A DNA stretch of 64,000 nucleotides from Streptomyces sp. 1-11 (GTDB taxonomy: Bacteria > Actinomycetota > Actinomycetes > Streptomycetales > Streptomycetaceae). A program made the translations under genes and the position numbers. The stretch covers positions 1-64,000 of the forward strand of contig NZ_BJTV01000002.1 in NCBI RefSeq assembly GCF_007176755.1, given 5' to 3'. Under the pieces are notes generated by a model. That model did not search any database. It was given only the letters and a program-made list of their open reading frames with translations, and was not told the origin of the DNA. Shown here in pieces: positions 36,911 to 45,113 of this stretch (positions within the stretch are counted from its first letter, which is position 1; each line of letters starts with the position of its first letter).

Positions 36911-37002
36911 GGGGCCGGGCGCCCGAAGGGGCGGGCGAGGGAACCCCGTCGCCGGGCGGGCACGTTCCGTGATCTTGGCGGAACGAGTTCGTCCGGGACA
37001 CC

Positions 37003-37689
37003 ATGCCCGGCATGAAGGGTTCCCTCTTTTCCAGTGAGCACATGGTGCAGCCGGCCGTCGAGGCCGGCATGACCGTCGAGAACGCCAAGTGCATCAAGTA
37101 CGCGGTCGACGGCGAGATGCACGCCCGCCAGGGCGCGATGATCGCCTACCGGGGCGGCCTCCAGTTCGAGCGCAAGGGCCAGGGCGTCGGCGGGATGCTC
37201 AAGCGCGCGGTCACCGGCGAGGGACTGCCGCTGATGGCGGTGCGCGGACGGGGCGAGGTCTGGTTCGCACACGAGGCGCAGAACTGCTTCATCGTCGAGG
37301 TCGAGCCCGGCGACCAGTTCACCGTCAACGGCCGCAACGTGCTGTGCTTCGACGCCTCGCTGGCGTACGAGATCAGGACCGTGAAGGGCGCGGGCATCAC
37401 CGGCGGCGGCCTGTTCAACAGCGTGTTCAGCGGACAGGGCCGGCTCGGCCTGGTCTGCGAGGGCAACCCGCTGGTGATACCCGTCTCGGCTCAGTACCCG
37501 GTGTACGTCGACACCGACGCGGTGGTCGGCTGGTCCGCGCACCTGCAGACCTCGCTGCACCGCTCGCAGTCCATCGGCTCGATGCTGCGCGGCGGTTCGG
37601 GCGAGGCGGTGCAACTGATGCTGCAGGGCGAGGGGTTCGTCGTGGTGCGGCCGAGCGAGGCGACGCCGCAGAAGGTGCAGCAGCACTGA
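37003..37689 (+). CDS. AIM24 family protein
   Basis: This 228-residue protein belongs to the AIM24/TIGR00266 family, a double beta-helix related to TRAP-like folds. Typical sequence includes EMHARQGAMIAYRGGLQFE, GEVWFAHEAQNCFIVEVEPGD and GRLGLVCEGNPLVIPVSAQYPVYVDTDAVVGWSA. The mitochondrial homologue affects inner-membrane organisation; the bacterial role is not defined. The ATG at 37003 follows GGGA by 4 bases; the ATG three codons later (37012) is also possible. A strong terminator follows. Confidence 0.88.
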   Translation: MPGMKGSLFSSEHMVQPAVEAGMTVENAKCIKYAVDGEMHARQGAMIAYRGGLQFERKGQGVGGMLKRAVTGEGLPLMAVRGRGEVWFAHEAQNCFIVEVEPGDQFTVNGRNVLCFDASLAYEIRTVKGAGITGGGLFNSVFSGQGRLGLVCEGNPLVIPVSAQYPVYVDTDAVVGWSAHLQTSLHRSQSIGSMLRGGSGEAVQLMLQGEGFVVVRPSEATPQKVQQH

Positions 37690-37761
37690 CGCCCCGTCGA
37701 GTGATCTTCGCCGCACGGGCAACCCAGCCTTCGGCGCCGGCGTCTTGACCCACGACAGACC

Positions 37762-37787
37762 GTGCCCCGGCCTGCGGGCCGGGGCAC
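37762..37787 (+). terminator. Terminator after AIM24 gene
   Basis: GTGCCCCGGCC at 37762-37772 pairs perfectly with GGCCGGGGCAC at 37777-37787 around a 4-base loop, followed by CTTT. It isolates the next operon, which starts 54 bases later. Confidence 0.8.
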
Positions 37788-37800
37788 CTTTCCGATGTGC

Positions 37801-37830
37801 TATACACTCCGTGTATACACTTCGTGTATA
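37801..37830. promoter_or_regulatory. Three-armed GTGTATA operator
   Basis: TATACAC, TCC, GTGTATA(CAC), TTC, GTGTATA form two overlapping perfect 17-bp palindromes (37801-37817 and 37814-37830) that share a central GTGTATACAC. The array touches the ribosome binding site GAAGGG of the TPR gene, so a bound protein would block transcription start or translation. No obvious DNA-binding regulator is encoded next to it. Confidence 0.65.
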
Positions 37831-37841
37831 GAAGGGCACAC

Positions 37842-38882
37842 ATGTACGGCAAGGCCTTCGCCCCGGAGTACCAGGGCGCCCTGACCACCCTTTCCGTGAA
37901 CTCCTCGCTGGTCGACGTGCTGGCCGAGGGCACCGAGCGGCTGCGCGAGGCCGAACGGTCCGGCCTTCCGGGCGAGGTGGCCCGCTGCGGGCTCGCCGTC
38001 GCCGAGGCACAGCGCCGGCTGGGCCGGGTGCGGGAGGCGGACCGGGCCTGGAAGGCGAGCTACCGCGCAGCACGGAACGCGGGTGACACGGCCGCGATGG
38101 CGTGGGCGCTGTGGAGCGGCGGCACCCTGGCCCGGCAGCGCGGGGCGTTCCCGCTGGCCTGGCGGCTGCTCGGGCTCGCCGCCGAACTCGGCGAGCGGGG
38201 CGGCGACATCGTGGTCCGGGGCTACTCGCTGGCGGGTCTCGCGGAGACCGGGCGCATCCAGGGCGACTACGAGGCGGTCGGCCGGCTGCACGAGCAACTG
38301 CTCGCCGAGGCCCGCAGGCGCGGGGAGGCCCGGCACACCGTGTGGGCGCTGGAGGGCATCGCGCAGATGCACCGCAACACCGGCGACCACGACCGGGCGT
38401 ACGCGCTGTTCGAGGAGGCGGCCCGGATAGCCGAGCGGGCCGAGGACCGGCGCGGCCACGCCTGGGCGCTGCGCGGCCTCGCCGACATCGTCTCGGTCCG
38501 CGACGGCGACACCGCGCGGGCACTGGAACTGCTGACGCGGGCGGAGACCGCCTGCCGGGCGATGAACCTCTCCAGCGCGCTCGCCTACAACCACAAGATG
38601 CGCGGCAACGTCCTTTACCGCGCGGGCCGTTACGCCGAGGCCCGGGAGCTGTACGAACTGGCCCTGGAGGAGTTCCGGGCGATGAGCGAGCCGCGCGGCG
38701 AGGCGCTGTCCCGGCTCGGCCTCGCCAAGTCGCTGGCCCGGCTGGGCCGCGACCGCGCCGAGACGGCGGCCGAACTCGCCGAGCTGGCACGGGTGCTGGA
38801 GCGGGCCGGACTGCGGCACGCGCGGGAGATGGTGGCCCGGGCGCAGCGGGAGTTCGGCGTGGACGCGGAGGCCGCGCGGTGA
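37842..38882 (+). CDS. Tetratricopeptide-repeat protein
   Basis: This 346-residue protein is almost wholly helical, made of about seven TPR-like hairpins from residue 30 to 310. Examples are EVARCGLAVAEAQRRLGRVREADRAW, IAQMHRNTGDHDRAYALFEEAA and HKMRGNVLYRAGRYAEARELYELALEEF. There is no signal peptide, membrane helix or helix-turn-helix. TPRs bind proteins or peptides. The gene overlaps the polyprenyl synthase gene by four bases (GTGA), so the two probably act together, for instance by controlling or scaffolding isoprenoid chain synthesis. It is preceded by an unusual three-arm operator. Confidence 0.82.
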   Translation: MYGKAFAPEYQGALTTLSVNSSLVDVLAEGTERLREAERSGLPGEVARCGLAVAEAQRRLGRVREADRAWKASYRAARNAGDTAAMAWALWSGGTLARQRGAFPLAWRLLGLAAELGERGGDIVVRGYSLAGLAETGRIQGDYEAVGRLHEQLLAEARRRGEARHTVWALEGIAQMHRNTGDHDRAYALFEEAARIAERAEDRRGHAWALRGLADIVSVRDGDTARALELLTRAETACRAMNLSSALAYNHKMRGNVLYRAGRYAEARELYELALEEFRAMSEPRGEALSRLGLAKSLARLGRDRAETAAELAELARVLERAGLRHAREMVARAQREFGVDAEAAR

Positions 38883-39907
38883 GCGCGCTCCCCCCTGCGG
38901 TGCAGGCGCCTCCTACGGCCCTGGACACCCTCCACCGCTGCCGGACGCTGGTGCGGCCGGCTCTCGCGGCGGCGGTGGAGCGGCTGCACCCCTGGTTGGC
39001 CGAGATCGCCGCGTACTCCTTCGGCTGGTGCGAGGTCGGCGGCGCACCCGCCGCCGCACCGGGCGGCAAGGGAGTGCGGCAGGCGCTCGCGGTGCTCGGC
39101 GCGGAGTCGGCGGGCGCCGACGGGCGGGCCGGGATCCCGGCGGCGGTGGCGGTGGAACTGGTGCACGCCTTCTCGCTGCTGCACGACGACATCATGGACG
39201 GCGACGCCACCCGGCGCCGCCGCCCCGCGGTGTGGAAGGCGTACGGCACCGGGCCGGCGGTGCTCGCCGGGGACGCGCTGTTCGCGCTGGCCGTGCAGAC
39301 GCTGGCCGCCGCGCCCGGCGGTCCCGGCGCGGTGCGGCTGCTCTCCGCCGCCCTGGCCGACCTGGTGCGCGGGCAGGCCGACGACCTGCTGTTCACCGCC
39401 CGGCCCTGCGCCGGCCCGGAGCGGGTGACACCCGGGGAGTACCGGGCGATGGCGGAGCACAAGACGGGGGCGCTGCTCGGCTGCGCCGCCGCGCTGGGGG
39501 CCGCGCTCGGCGGAGCCGGGGAACGGGCCGTCACCGCGCTGGACCGGGCGGGACGGCACCTGGGCGTCGCCTTCCAGCTCGTGGACGACGTGCTGGGCAT
39601 CTGGGGCGACCCGGAGGTCACCGGCAAGCCCGTGGGCGGCGATCTGCGCGAGGGCAAGAAGACCTTCCCGGTGCTGTTCGCGCTCGGCACCCCCGCGGCC
39701 CGCCGCCTGCCCGCGCTGCTCGGCCCCGCGGGGTGCGCCGAGGAGGCGGCCGCGCTGATCGAGGAGGCGGGCGGCCGGACGGCGGCGCTGGCCGAGGCCC
39801 GGGCCCGCACGGCGCTCGCGCGGGAGCTGATCACCGGGCTGCCCGGCACCGGGGCCGCCGGGGAGCTGCTCGGCCTGCTGGACCACCTGGTGGACCGCGA
39901 CCTGTGA
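38879..39907 (+). CDS. Polyprenyl synthetase family protein (GGPP-synthase-like)
   Basis: This trans-isoprenyl diphosphate synthase of 342 residues condenses isopentenyl diphosphate with allylic diphosphates. The first aspartate-rich motif is HDDIMDGD (D103, D104, D107), preceded by LVHAFSLL at the chain-length positions. The second is LVDDVLGIWGDP (D236, D237), with the third Asp replaced by Gly as in many Streptomyces GGPP synthases. KTGALLGCA and GGDLREGKKTFP are family motifs. No terpene cyclase or phytoene synthase is adjacent, so the final product is unknown. The GTG start overlaps the TPR gene. Confidence 0.9.
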   Translation: MSALPPAVQAPPTALDTLHRCRTLVRPALAAAVERLHPWLAEIAAYSFGWCEVGGAPAAAPGGKGVRQALAVLGAESAGADGRAGIPAAVAVELVHAFSLLHDDIMDGDATRRRRPAVWKAYGTGPAVLAGDALFALAVQTLAAAPGGPGAVRLLSAALADLVRGQADDLLFTARPCAGPERVTPGEYRAMAEHKTGALLGCAAALGAALGGAGERAVTALDRAGRHLGVAFQLVDDVLGIWGDPEVTGKPVGGDLREGKKTFPVLFALGTPAARRLPALLGPAGCAEEAAALIEEAGGRTAALAEARARTALARELITGLPGTGAAGELLGLLDHLVDRDL

Positions 39908-39985
39908 GGGTTGACCTCGCACGCGTGCGCGGGTGAGGGTTCCCAGGGCGCGGTCCCAAGCCCCGCGCCGGGAAGGTGAACGACC

Positions 39986-40963
39986 TTGACCAGCCTGATC
40001 GGTCTCCCGGACATCGAAGCCGCCGCACGGCGGATCGCCGGCCACGTCGTGCGGACGCCGACCGTGCCCAGCCCCGGGCTCGCGGACCTGCTCGGCGCCC
40101 CGGTCACCGCGAAGCTCGAACTGCTCCAGCGCACCGGCTCGTTCAAGGCACGCGGCGCGACGGCCAAGCTGCTGTCGCTGGGCGAGGCCGAGCGCGCGGC
40201 CGGCGTGGTGGCGGTCAGCGGCGGCAACCACGGCATCGCGGTCGCGGAGATGGCGGCGGCGCTGGACGTGAAGGCGACCGTGGTCATGCCCCGCACCGCA
40301 CCGGCCCGCTCCATCGCTCTGGCCGAGGACGCGGGGGCGTCGGTGCGGCTGACCGACGGCATGGACAGCGCCTTCGAGCTGGTGCTGGAGCTGCGGGACG
40401 AGGGACTGACCCTCGTCCACCCGTTCGACGATCCGGTCGTGATCGCCGGGCAGGGCACCGTGGGGCTCGAGCTGGCCGAGGACGCCCAGGGTTCCGACGG
40501 GCCGACGGACGTCCTGGTCAGCGTGGGCGGCGGCGGCCTGATCGCCGGGGTGGCGGCCGCGCTGCGCGCCCGCTGTCCGGGGGTGCGGGTGTGGGGCGTG
40601 GAGACGGAGGGCGCCGAGGCCATGTCCGGCGCGCTCCGGGCGGGCGGGCCGCGGCAGGTGCCGGTGTCCTCGCTCGTCACCACACTGAGCGCGCCGTCCG
40701 TGTCCCAGCTGACGTACGACCATGTGTCGGCGCTGGTGGAGGAGGTCCTGGTGGTGCCGGACCGGGAGGCGGTGCGGGGCTGCCTCGACCTCGCCGACCG
40801 GGCCAAGCTGTGGACCGAGCCGGCCGCCGGCTGTCTGCTGCCGGCGGCCCGGCGGGTGCTGTCCCGCGTCGGCGACGGGGCCCGGCTCGGGCTGGTGGTG
40901 TGCGGGGGCAACTCGGCGCCCGGGGAACTGTTCGGCTGGGCGGACCGCTTCGGGCTGCTCTGA
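39986..40963 (+). CDS. PLP-dependent threonine/serine dehydratase
   Basis: This is a fold-type II PLP enzyme of 325 residues. The Schiff-base lysine is K54 in RTGSFKARGA, the phosphate-binding glycine loop is VSVGGGGLIAG, and SGGNHGIAVAEMA holds the substrate loop. The length fits catabolic serine/threonine dehydratases or racemases without an ACT regulatory domain; biosynthetic IlvA would be longer. The TTG start is preceded by GGGAAGGTGAACGACC, and homology begins at once, so a GTG in another frame is rejected. It is 78 bases after the polyprenyl synthase and may have its own promoter. Confidence 0.87.
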   Translation: MTSLIGLPDIEAAARRIAGHVVRTPTVPSPGLADLLGAPVTAKLELLQRTGSFKARGATAKLLSLGEAERAAGVVAVSGGNHGIAVAEMAAALDVKATVVMPRTAPARSIALAEDAGASVRLTDGMDSAFELVLELRDEGLTLVHPFDDPVVIAGQGTVGLELAEDAQGSDGPTDVLVSVGGGGLIAGVAAALRARCPGVRVWGVETEGAEAMSGALRAGGPRQVPVSSLVTTLSAPSVSQLTYDHVSALVEEVLVVPDREAVRGCLDLADRAKLWTEPAAGCLLPAARRVLSRVGDGARLGLVVCGGNSAPGELFGWADRFGLL

Positions 40964-41190
40964 CGCACGTCCCGGCGCAGCCGGTGAACGCGCTGCACAC
41001 CCGGGCGTCTACCGTCGGTAACCCGCAGGTCGATGCCCGGGCACGGCCCGTCTTCGTAAAGCCGCCGGCACGGTCGGCACGTTGAATAAAAGGCAGGAAT
41101 GCGGCCGGGGTCGCGGATCCTTTGAACGCACCCCGGCGCGCCCCGCGTACCTCTGGGCAAGTCGAGTCGGGGTCCCAGCGAGGTATGACG

Positions 41191-42768
41191 ATGGACGAGG
41201 CGCACGTCTCCGCACACGAGCCGGTCGCCGGCCGGTACCGGCTCCTGGACGTCCTCGCCCGCGAGACGAACCGCCTGTGGTGGTACGCCGAGGACCTGAC
41301 GACCGGCCGGCCCCGGCTGATGGCGCGCACCGAGCTGCCGGACGCCGGCGCGGACACCGCGCGCCGCGTGGCGGCCCGGGTGGTGCGCACTTCCGAGATC
41401 ATGCGGCTGCTGTGCCCCGGGCGGGTCGCCACGGTCGTCGACGCCGTCGTGGAGGCGGGCGCCCTGTGGACGGTCACGGACCGGATCGAGGGCACGCCGC
41501 TCGGCGAACTCCTGGACCGGGAGGGCCCGTTGCATCCGGTCCGGGCGGCACGGCTGGGCCTGGAGATCCTCGACGTGCTGCAGTCGGCGCACGACGAGGG
41601 CATCACCCACGGCGAACTGAGCCCCGGTCAGGTCTTCGTCCGGGACAGCGGCCCGGTCCTGGTGGCCGGGTTCGGCCTGGCGGGCGCGACGCCGGCCCCG
41701 CGGCTGACGGCGCCGTCGTACGCCTCGCCGGAGCAGGCCCGCGACGAGCGCGTCGGACCGGCCGCCGACCTGTGGGCGCTGGGCGCGCTCCTCTACACGA
41801 TGGTCGAGGGACGGCCGCCGTTCCGCGACCGCGGCCGGCCCGACGCCACCCTGAGGGCCGTGGACCGGCTGCCGCTGCGGACCCCGCTGCGCACCGGCCC
41901 GCTGACCCGGGCCGTCCAGGGGCTGCTGCGCAAGGACTCCCGGGACCGGCTGAACCGGACCGTGCTCCGGGACGCCCTGACGCGGGCCCTCGACGCGGAC
42001 TGCGAGGCCGACCGGCGTCCCGCGCCCGCGCCCCGGCCGCGCGGGGCCTGCGCGGCCGTACGGCACACCGCCCCGGCGCCGGGCAGGCTTCTGCTGGTGG
42101 CCGGTACCGCGCTGGCGGTCGTCACCGTCGTGGCCGGCGTGCTGGCCGCGACACACCGGCTGCCCGGCGCCTCCACCGCGGCCGCGCCCTCCCGCACCAC
42201 CGCCACGGCCGCCCCGCCGCCCGGCCGCACCGGTGACGGCGCTCCCGGCGGCGCCACGAGCCCCGCCCCCACCAGGTCGCCCGCCCTGCCCGCCGGGTAC
42301 CGCCCCTACACCGCTCCGGAGGGCTTCTCGGTGGCCCTGCCGGACGGCTGGCGACGGCTGACCACCGCACGCGCGGCCGACCACGCCTACCGCGTCACCT
42401 TCGGCGCCGGCCGCTCCCCCGCTGGCGGCGCCTCCCCCACCCTGGCCGTCACCTACAGCGAGCGGGTCGGCCCGGACCCGGTGGCCGTCTGGCGCGACCA
42501 GGTCGAACCCGAGCTGGCACGGCTCCCCGGCTACCGCCGCGTCGGCGCGGTGCGGGCCCTCACCTACCGGACGCACCGGGCCGCCGATCTGGAGTGGCTG
42601 GCCGGCTCCGGCCCGGCCCGGACGCACACGCTGGGGCGGGGCTTCCTGCTGGGCGGCGGGCGCGGCTTCTCGCTGCGGTACACCGCGCCGGCCACGGCCT
42701 GGGGCGACTCCGCGGGCACCGTCGCGCTCCGGACGTTCCTGCGGACCTTCCGCGAACCGGGGCACTGA
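41191..42768 (+). CDS. Membrane-anchored pseudokinase
   Basis: This 525-residue protein has a Pkn-type serine/threonine kinase fold (about 10-270), one transmembrane helix near 300-321 (LLLVAGTALAVVTVVAGVLAA), a Pro/Thr linker and an extracytoplasmic domain (GYRPYTAPEGFSVALPDGW onward). All catalytic motifs are degenerate: the VAIK lysine position reads LMARTE, HRDLKPxN reads HGELSPGQ (140-147), and DFG reads GFG (160-162). It should bind partners, not phosphorylate them. ATG 41191 has GCGAGG 8 bases upstream; ATG 41185 and 41122 are in frame. Related actinomycete pseudokinases include MviN-type scaffolds. Confidence 0.85.
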   Translation: MDEAHVSAHEPVAGRYRLLDVLARETNRLWWYAEDLTTGRPRLMARTELPDAGADTARRVAARVVRTSEIMRLLCPGRVATVVDAVVEAGALWTVTDRIEGTPLGELLDREGPLHPVRAARLGLEILDVLQSAHDEGITHGELSPGQVFVRDSGPVLVAGFGLAGATPAPRLTAPSYASPEQARDERVGPAADLWALGALLYTMVEGRPPFRDRGRPDATLRAVDRLPLRTPLRTGPLTRAVQGLLRKDSRDRLNRTVLRDALTRALDADCEADRRPAPAPRPRGACAAVRHTAPAPGRLLLVAGTALAVVTVVAGVLAATHRLPGASTAAAPSRTTATAAPPPGRTGDGAPGGATSPAPTRSPALPAGYRPYTAPEGFSVALPDGWRRLTTARAADHAYRVTFGAGRSPAGGASPTLAVTYSERVGPDPVAVWRDQVEPELARLPGYRRVGAVRALTYRTHRAADLEWLAGSGPARTHTLGRGFLLGGGRGFSLRYTAPATAWGDSAGTVALRTFLRTFREPGH

Positions 42769-42816
42769 CCGGCGCCCGGGCCGTTATCCGTCCGCCGGCC
42801 CGGGAACTCGCGTCCT

Positions 42817-43788
42817 ATGGTGCAAATCGGATACACGATGATGACCGAGCAGGCCGGCCCCCGGGACCTGGTGGACCACGTGGTACGGGCCGAGGAGGCG
42901 GGCTTCGACTTCTCGGTGACCTCGGACCACTACTTCCCGTGGCTGCGCGCCCAGGGCCACGCCCCGTACGCGTGGAGCGTGCTCGGCGCCGCGGCGCAGG
43001 CCACCTCGCGGATCCCGCTGATGACCTACGTGACCTGCCCGCTGCTGCGCTACCACCCCGCCGTGGTGGCGCAGAAGGCGGCGACCATGCAGCTGCTGTC
43101 CGAGGGCAGGTTCCGGCTCGGGCTCGGCGCCGGCGAGAACCTCAACGAGCACGTGGTGGGCGGCGGCTGGCCCCCGGCGGACGTGCGCCACGAGATGCTG
43201 CGGGAGGCGATGGAGATCATCCGCTCGCTGCTGGAGGGCGGCCACGTCACCCACCACGGCACGCACTACGACGTGGAGTCGGCGCGGCTGTGGGACCTGC
43301 CGGAGCAGGCGCCGCCGATCGGCGTCGCGGTGTCCGGCGAGCAGTCCTGCAAGCTCGCCGGGGACCTCGCCGACCTGGTCATCGCCACCGAGCCGAAGAA
43401 GGGGCTGCTGGAGGCCTTCGACCGGCACGGCGGCGCGGGCAAGCCCCGCGTGGGCCAGCTCCCGGTGTGCTACGACCCCGACCGGGACGCCGCGGTCAAG
43501 CGGGCCCACGCCCAGTTCCGCTGGTTCGGCCTGGGCTGGAAGGTGAACGCCGAGCTGCCGCACCCGGACTCCTTCGAGGCCGCGACCCAGTTCGTGACCC
43601 CGGACGACGTCTCCTCCGCCATCCCGTGCGGCGACGACCCGGACGCCTTCGTGGAGGCCGTACGGCCGTACGCCGAGGCCGGGTTCGGGGAGATCGCCCT
43701 GGTGCAGATCGGCGGCGACTCGCAGCCCGAGTTCCTCGACTGGTCGGCGAAGACCCTGCTGCCCGCCCTGCGCGAGGCGTTCGCCTGA
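42817..43788 (+). CDS. TIGR03557-type F420-dependent LLM oxidoreductase
   Basis: This is a 323-residue bacterial-luciferase-like TIM barrel enzyme. MVQIGYTMMTEQAGPRDLVDHV opens the protein, followed by FDFSVTSDHYFPWLRAQGHAPYAWSVLGAAA and RFRLGLGAGENLNEHVVG. This pattern is typical of the F420-dependent glucose-6-phosphate-dehydrogenase-like subgroup TIGR03557 (the Asp/His after the first strand and the GLGAGE loop). The hydride acceptor is therefore probably coenzyme F420; the substrate is unknown. It is 48 bases after the pseudokinase stop with no clear terminator between. Confidence 0.88.
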   Translation: MVQIGYTMMTEQAGPRDLVDHVVRAEEAGFDFSVTSDHYFPWLRAQGHAPYAWSVLGAAAQATSRIPLMTYVTCPLLRYHPAVVAQKAATMQLLSEGRFRLGLGAGENLNEHVVGGGWPPADVRHEMLREAMEIIRSLLEGGHVTHHGTHYDVESARLWDLPEQAPPIGVAVSGEQSCKLAGDLADLVIATEPKKGLLEAFDRHGGAGKPRVGQLPVCYDPDRDAAVKRAHAQFRWFGLGWKVNAELPHPDSFEAATQFVTPDDVSSAIPCGDDPDAFVEAVRPYAEAGFGEIALVQIGGDSQPEFLDWSAKTLLPALREAFA

Positions 43789-43841
43789 CACGGCACTTGC
43801 GGACGCGCGGGGAGGCGGCGGGGATTCAGCCGCACGGATGA

Positions 43842-43865
43842 GCATTTCCGGGCCGTACGGGGTAC
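43842..43865 (+). promoter_or_regulatory. SigB-type promoter before ssgA-like gene
   Basis: GCAT (43842-43845), 14 bases, GGGTAC (43860-43865) fits the S. coelicolor SigB consensus GNNT-N14-16-GGGTAC/T. It would give a leader of about 30 bases before the GTG at 43904. Confidence 0.55.
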
Positions 43866-43903
43866 TAGAGGTCCCTACGCCCATCGCTTCCGGAGGACCT
43901 TGC

Positions 43904-44329
43904 GTGAACCGCTTCGTGCACAAGACCCTGGTGGTGCAGCTCCAGGCGGAGGGTACCGCCCGGTGTCCGGTGCTCGCCCACCTGAGCTACGACGCCGAGG
44001 ACCCGTTCGCCGTCACCGCCGCGTTCGGCCACGACGGCCGGGTGCTGGCCCGGTGGCGGCTCGACCGGGAGATGCTCCTCGACGGGCTGGCCGGCCCGGT
44101 CGGCATCGGCGACGTGCGGCTGCGGCCGGTCTCCACCGGACGGTGGCGCGAGCTGCGCATGGAGTTCCTCGGCGACTACCGGGCCGACGGCGGCCGCCAC
44201 CACGCGGTGGTGTACGCCTGGGCGCCCGCGCTCGCCGCGTTCCTGCGGCAGACCCACGAGCTGGTGGCGCGTGGTCAGGAGGAGGTCCGGATGGACGACT
44301 TGCTGGCGGAGATCCTCTCCACGGGCTGA
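43904..44329 (+). CDS. SsgA-like sporulation/cell-division regulator
   Basis: This 141-residue SALP-family protein is specific to sporulating actinomycetes. The family pattern includes CPVLAHLSYDAEDPFAVTAAF, VLARWRLDREMLLDGL and RRELRMEF-like sequence. SALPs direct septum site selection (SsgA, SsgB) or later spore-wall steps (SsgC-G). Which paralogue this is cannot be told by eye. The GTG is set by GGAGG 8 bases upstream; an ATG at 43838 lies in the promoter -35 region and is rejected. A SigB-type promoter sits just upstream. Confidence 0.92.
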   Translation: MNRFVHKTLVVQLQAEGTARCPVLAHLSYDAEDPFAVTAAFGHDGRVLARWRLDREMLLDGLAGPVGIGDVRLRPVSTGRWRELRMEFLGDYRADGGRHHAVVYAWAPALAAFLRQTHELVARGQEEVRMDDLLAEILSTG

Positions 44330-44348
44330 GTGGCGGGCCCGGGCGCCC

Positions 44349-44364
44349 TGAGTAGCCGTACTCA
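44349..44364. promoter_or_regulatory. TGAGTA palindrome
   Basis: TGAGTAGCCGTACTCA is a perfect 6-bp inverted repeat around GCCG, 20 bases past the ssgA-like stop and 73 bases before the membrane-protein gene. It may be an operator. No candidate regulator is adjacent. Confidence 0.35.
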
Positions 44365-44436
44365 TGTCCGCGCCCGCCCGCCGGCCGCACGATGGGGCTC
44401 CTTCGACCGCCACGTCCCCTGGCAAGGAGCCCCGCC

Positions 44437-45090
44437 ATGACCGCAGTGCGCCCCGCCCCGGTCCCCTCGCCGCGCCGTGTGCCGCCCGCCCTGTTCGCGG
44501 TCGTGGTGGCCGTGGGTCTCGCCGTGTCGGCGTGGGGCGTGCGCGACCGCACCACCTGGCTGCTGGAGACGTTCTGGGTGCTGGCGGGGCTGCCGCTGGT
44601 GGTGCTGGTCTGGCGGCGCTTCCCGCTGACCGGCCTGCTCTGCGGGCTGCTCGCCGCGCACGCCCTGGTGCTCGCCGTCGGGGGCCACTACACCTATGCG
44701 CGGGTGCCGGTGGGCGACTGGGTCCGTGACGAGTTCGGTCTCTCCCGCAACCCGTACGACCGTTTCGGCCACCTGATGCAGGGCTTCGTCCCGGCCGTCC
44801 TGGTGCGCGAACTCCTCGTGCGCACCTCACCGTTGCGCGGCAGCCGCTGGCTGGCCCCGCTCACCGTGTGCGCGTGTCTCGCCTTCAGCGCGTCCTTCGA
44901 ACTGCTGGAGTGGGCGGCCGCCGAGATCGGCGGGCACGGCGCGGACGCGTTCCTCGCCACCCAGGGCGACGTCTGGGACACCCAGTGGGACATGTTCTGC
45001 GCCCTGATCGGGGCGGTGCTGTCGCTGCTGCTGCTCAGCAGGGTGCACGACCGCCGGCTGGCGGCACTCGAGGCACCCGCCAGCGGATGA
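44437..45090 (+). CDS. DUF2238 membrane protein (YjdF-like)
   Basis: This is a 217-residue polytopic membrane protein with about six hydrophobic segments. The family signature NPYDRFGHLMQGFVPAVLVRELL and the later SFELLEWAAAE..GDVWDTQWDMFCALIGA match DUF2238/YjdF. Conserved His and Glu/Asp residues in the membrane core suggest an enzyme or transporter, but no activity is established. The ATG at 44437 has AAGGAG 8 bases upstream; an ATG at 44392 is in frame but lacks a site. Confidence 0.85.
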   Translation: MTAVRPAPVPSPRRVPPALFAVVVAVGLAVSAWGVRDRTTWLLETFWVLAGLPLVVLVWRRFPLTGLLCGLLAAHALVLAVGGHYTYARVPVGDWVRDEFGLSRNPYDRFGHLMQGFVPAVLVRELLVRTSPLRGSRWLAPLTVCACLAFSASFELLEWAAAEIGGHGADAFLATQGDVWDTQWDMFCALIGAVLSLLLLSRVHDRRLAALEAPASG

Positions 45091-45113
45091 GCGGCGGCGA
45101 GTGAGCGGGCCGG

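Noticed and set aside
41082..42236. Plus-strand frame starting after AAAAGGCAGGA
   Set aside because: Its early part has a plausible ribosome binding site, but the translation is Arg/Gly/Pro-rich and out of frame with the conserved kinase fold encoded there.
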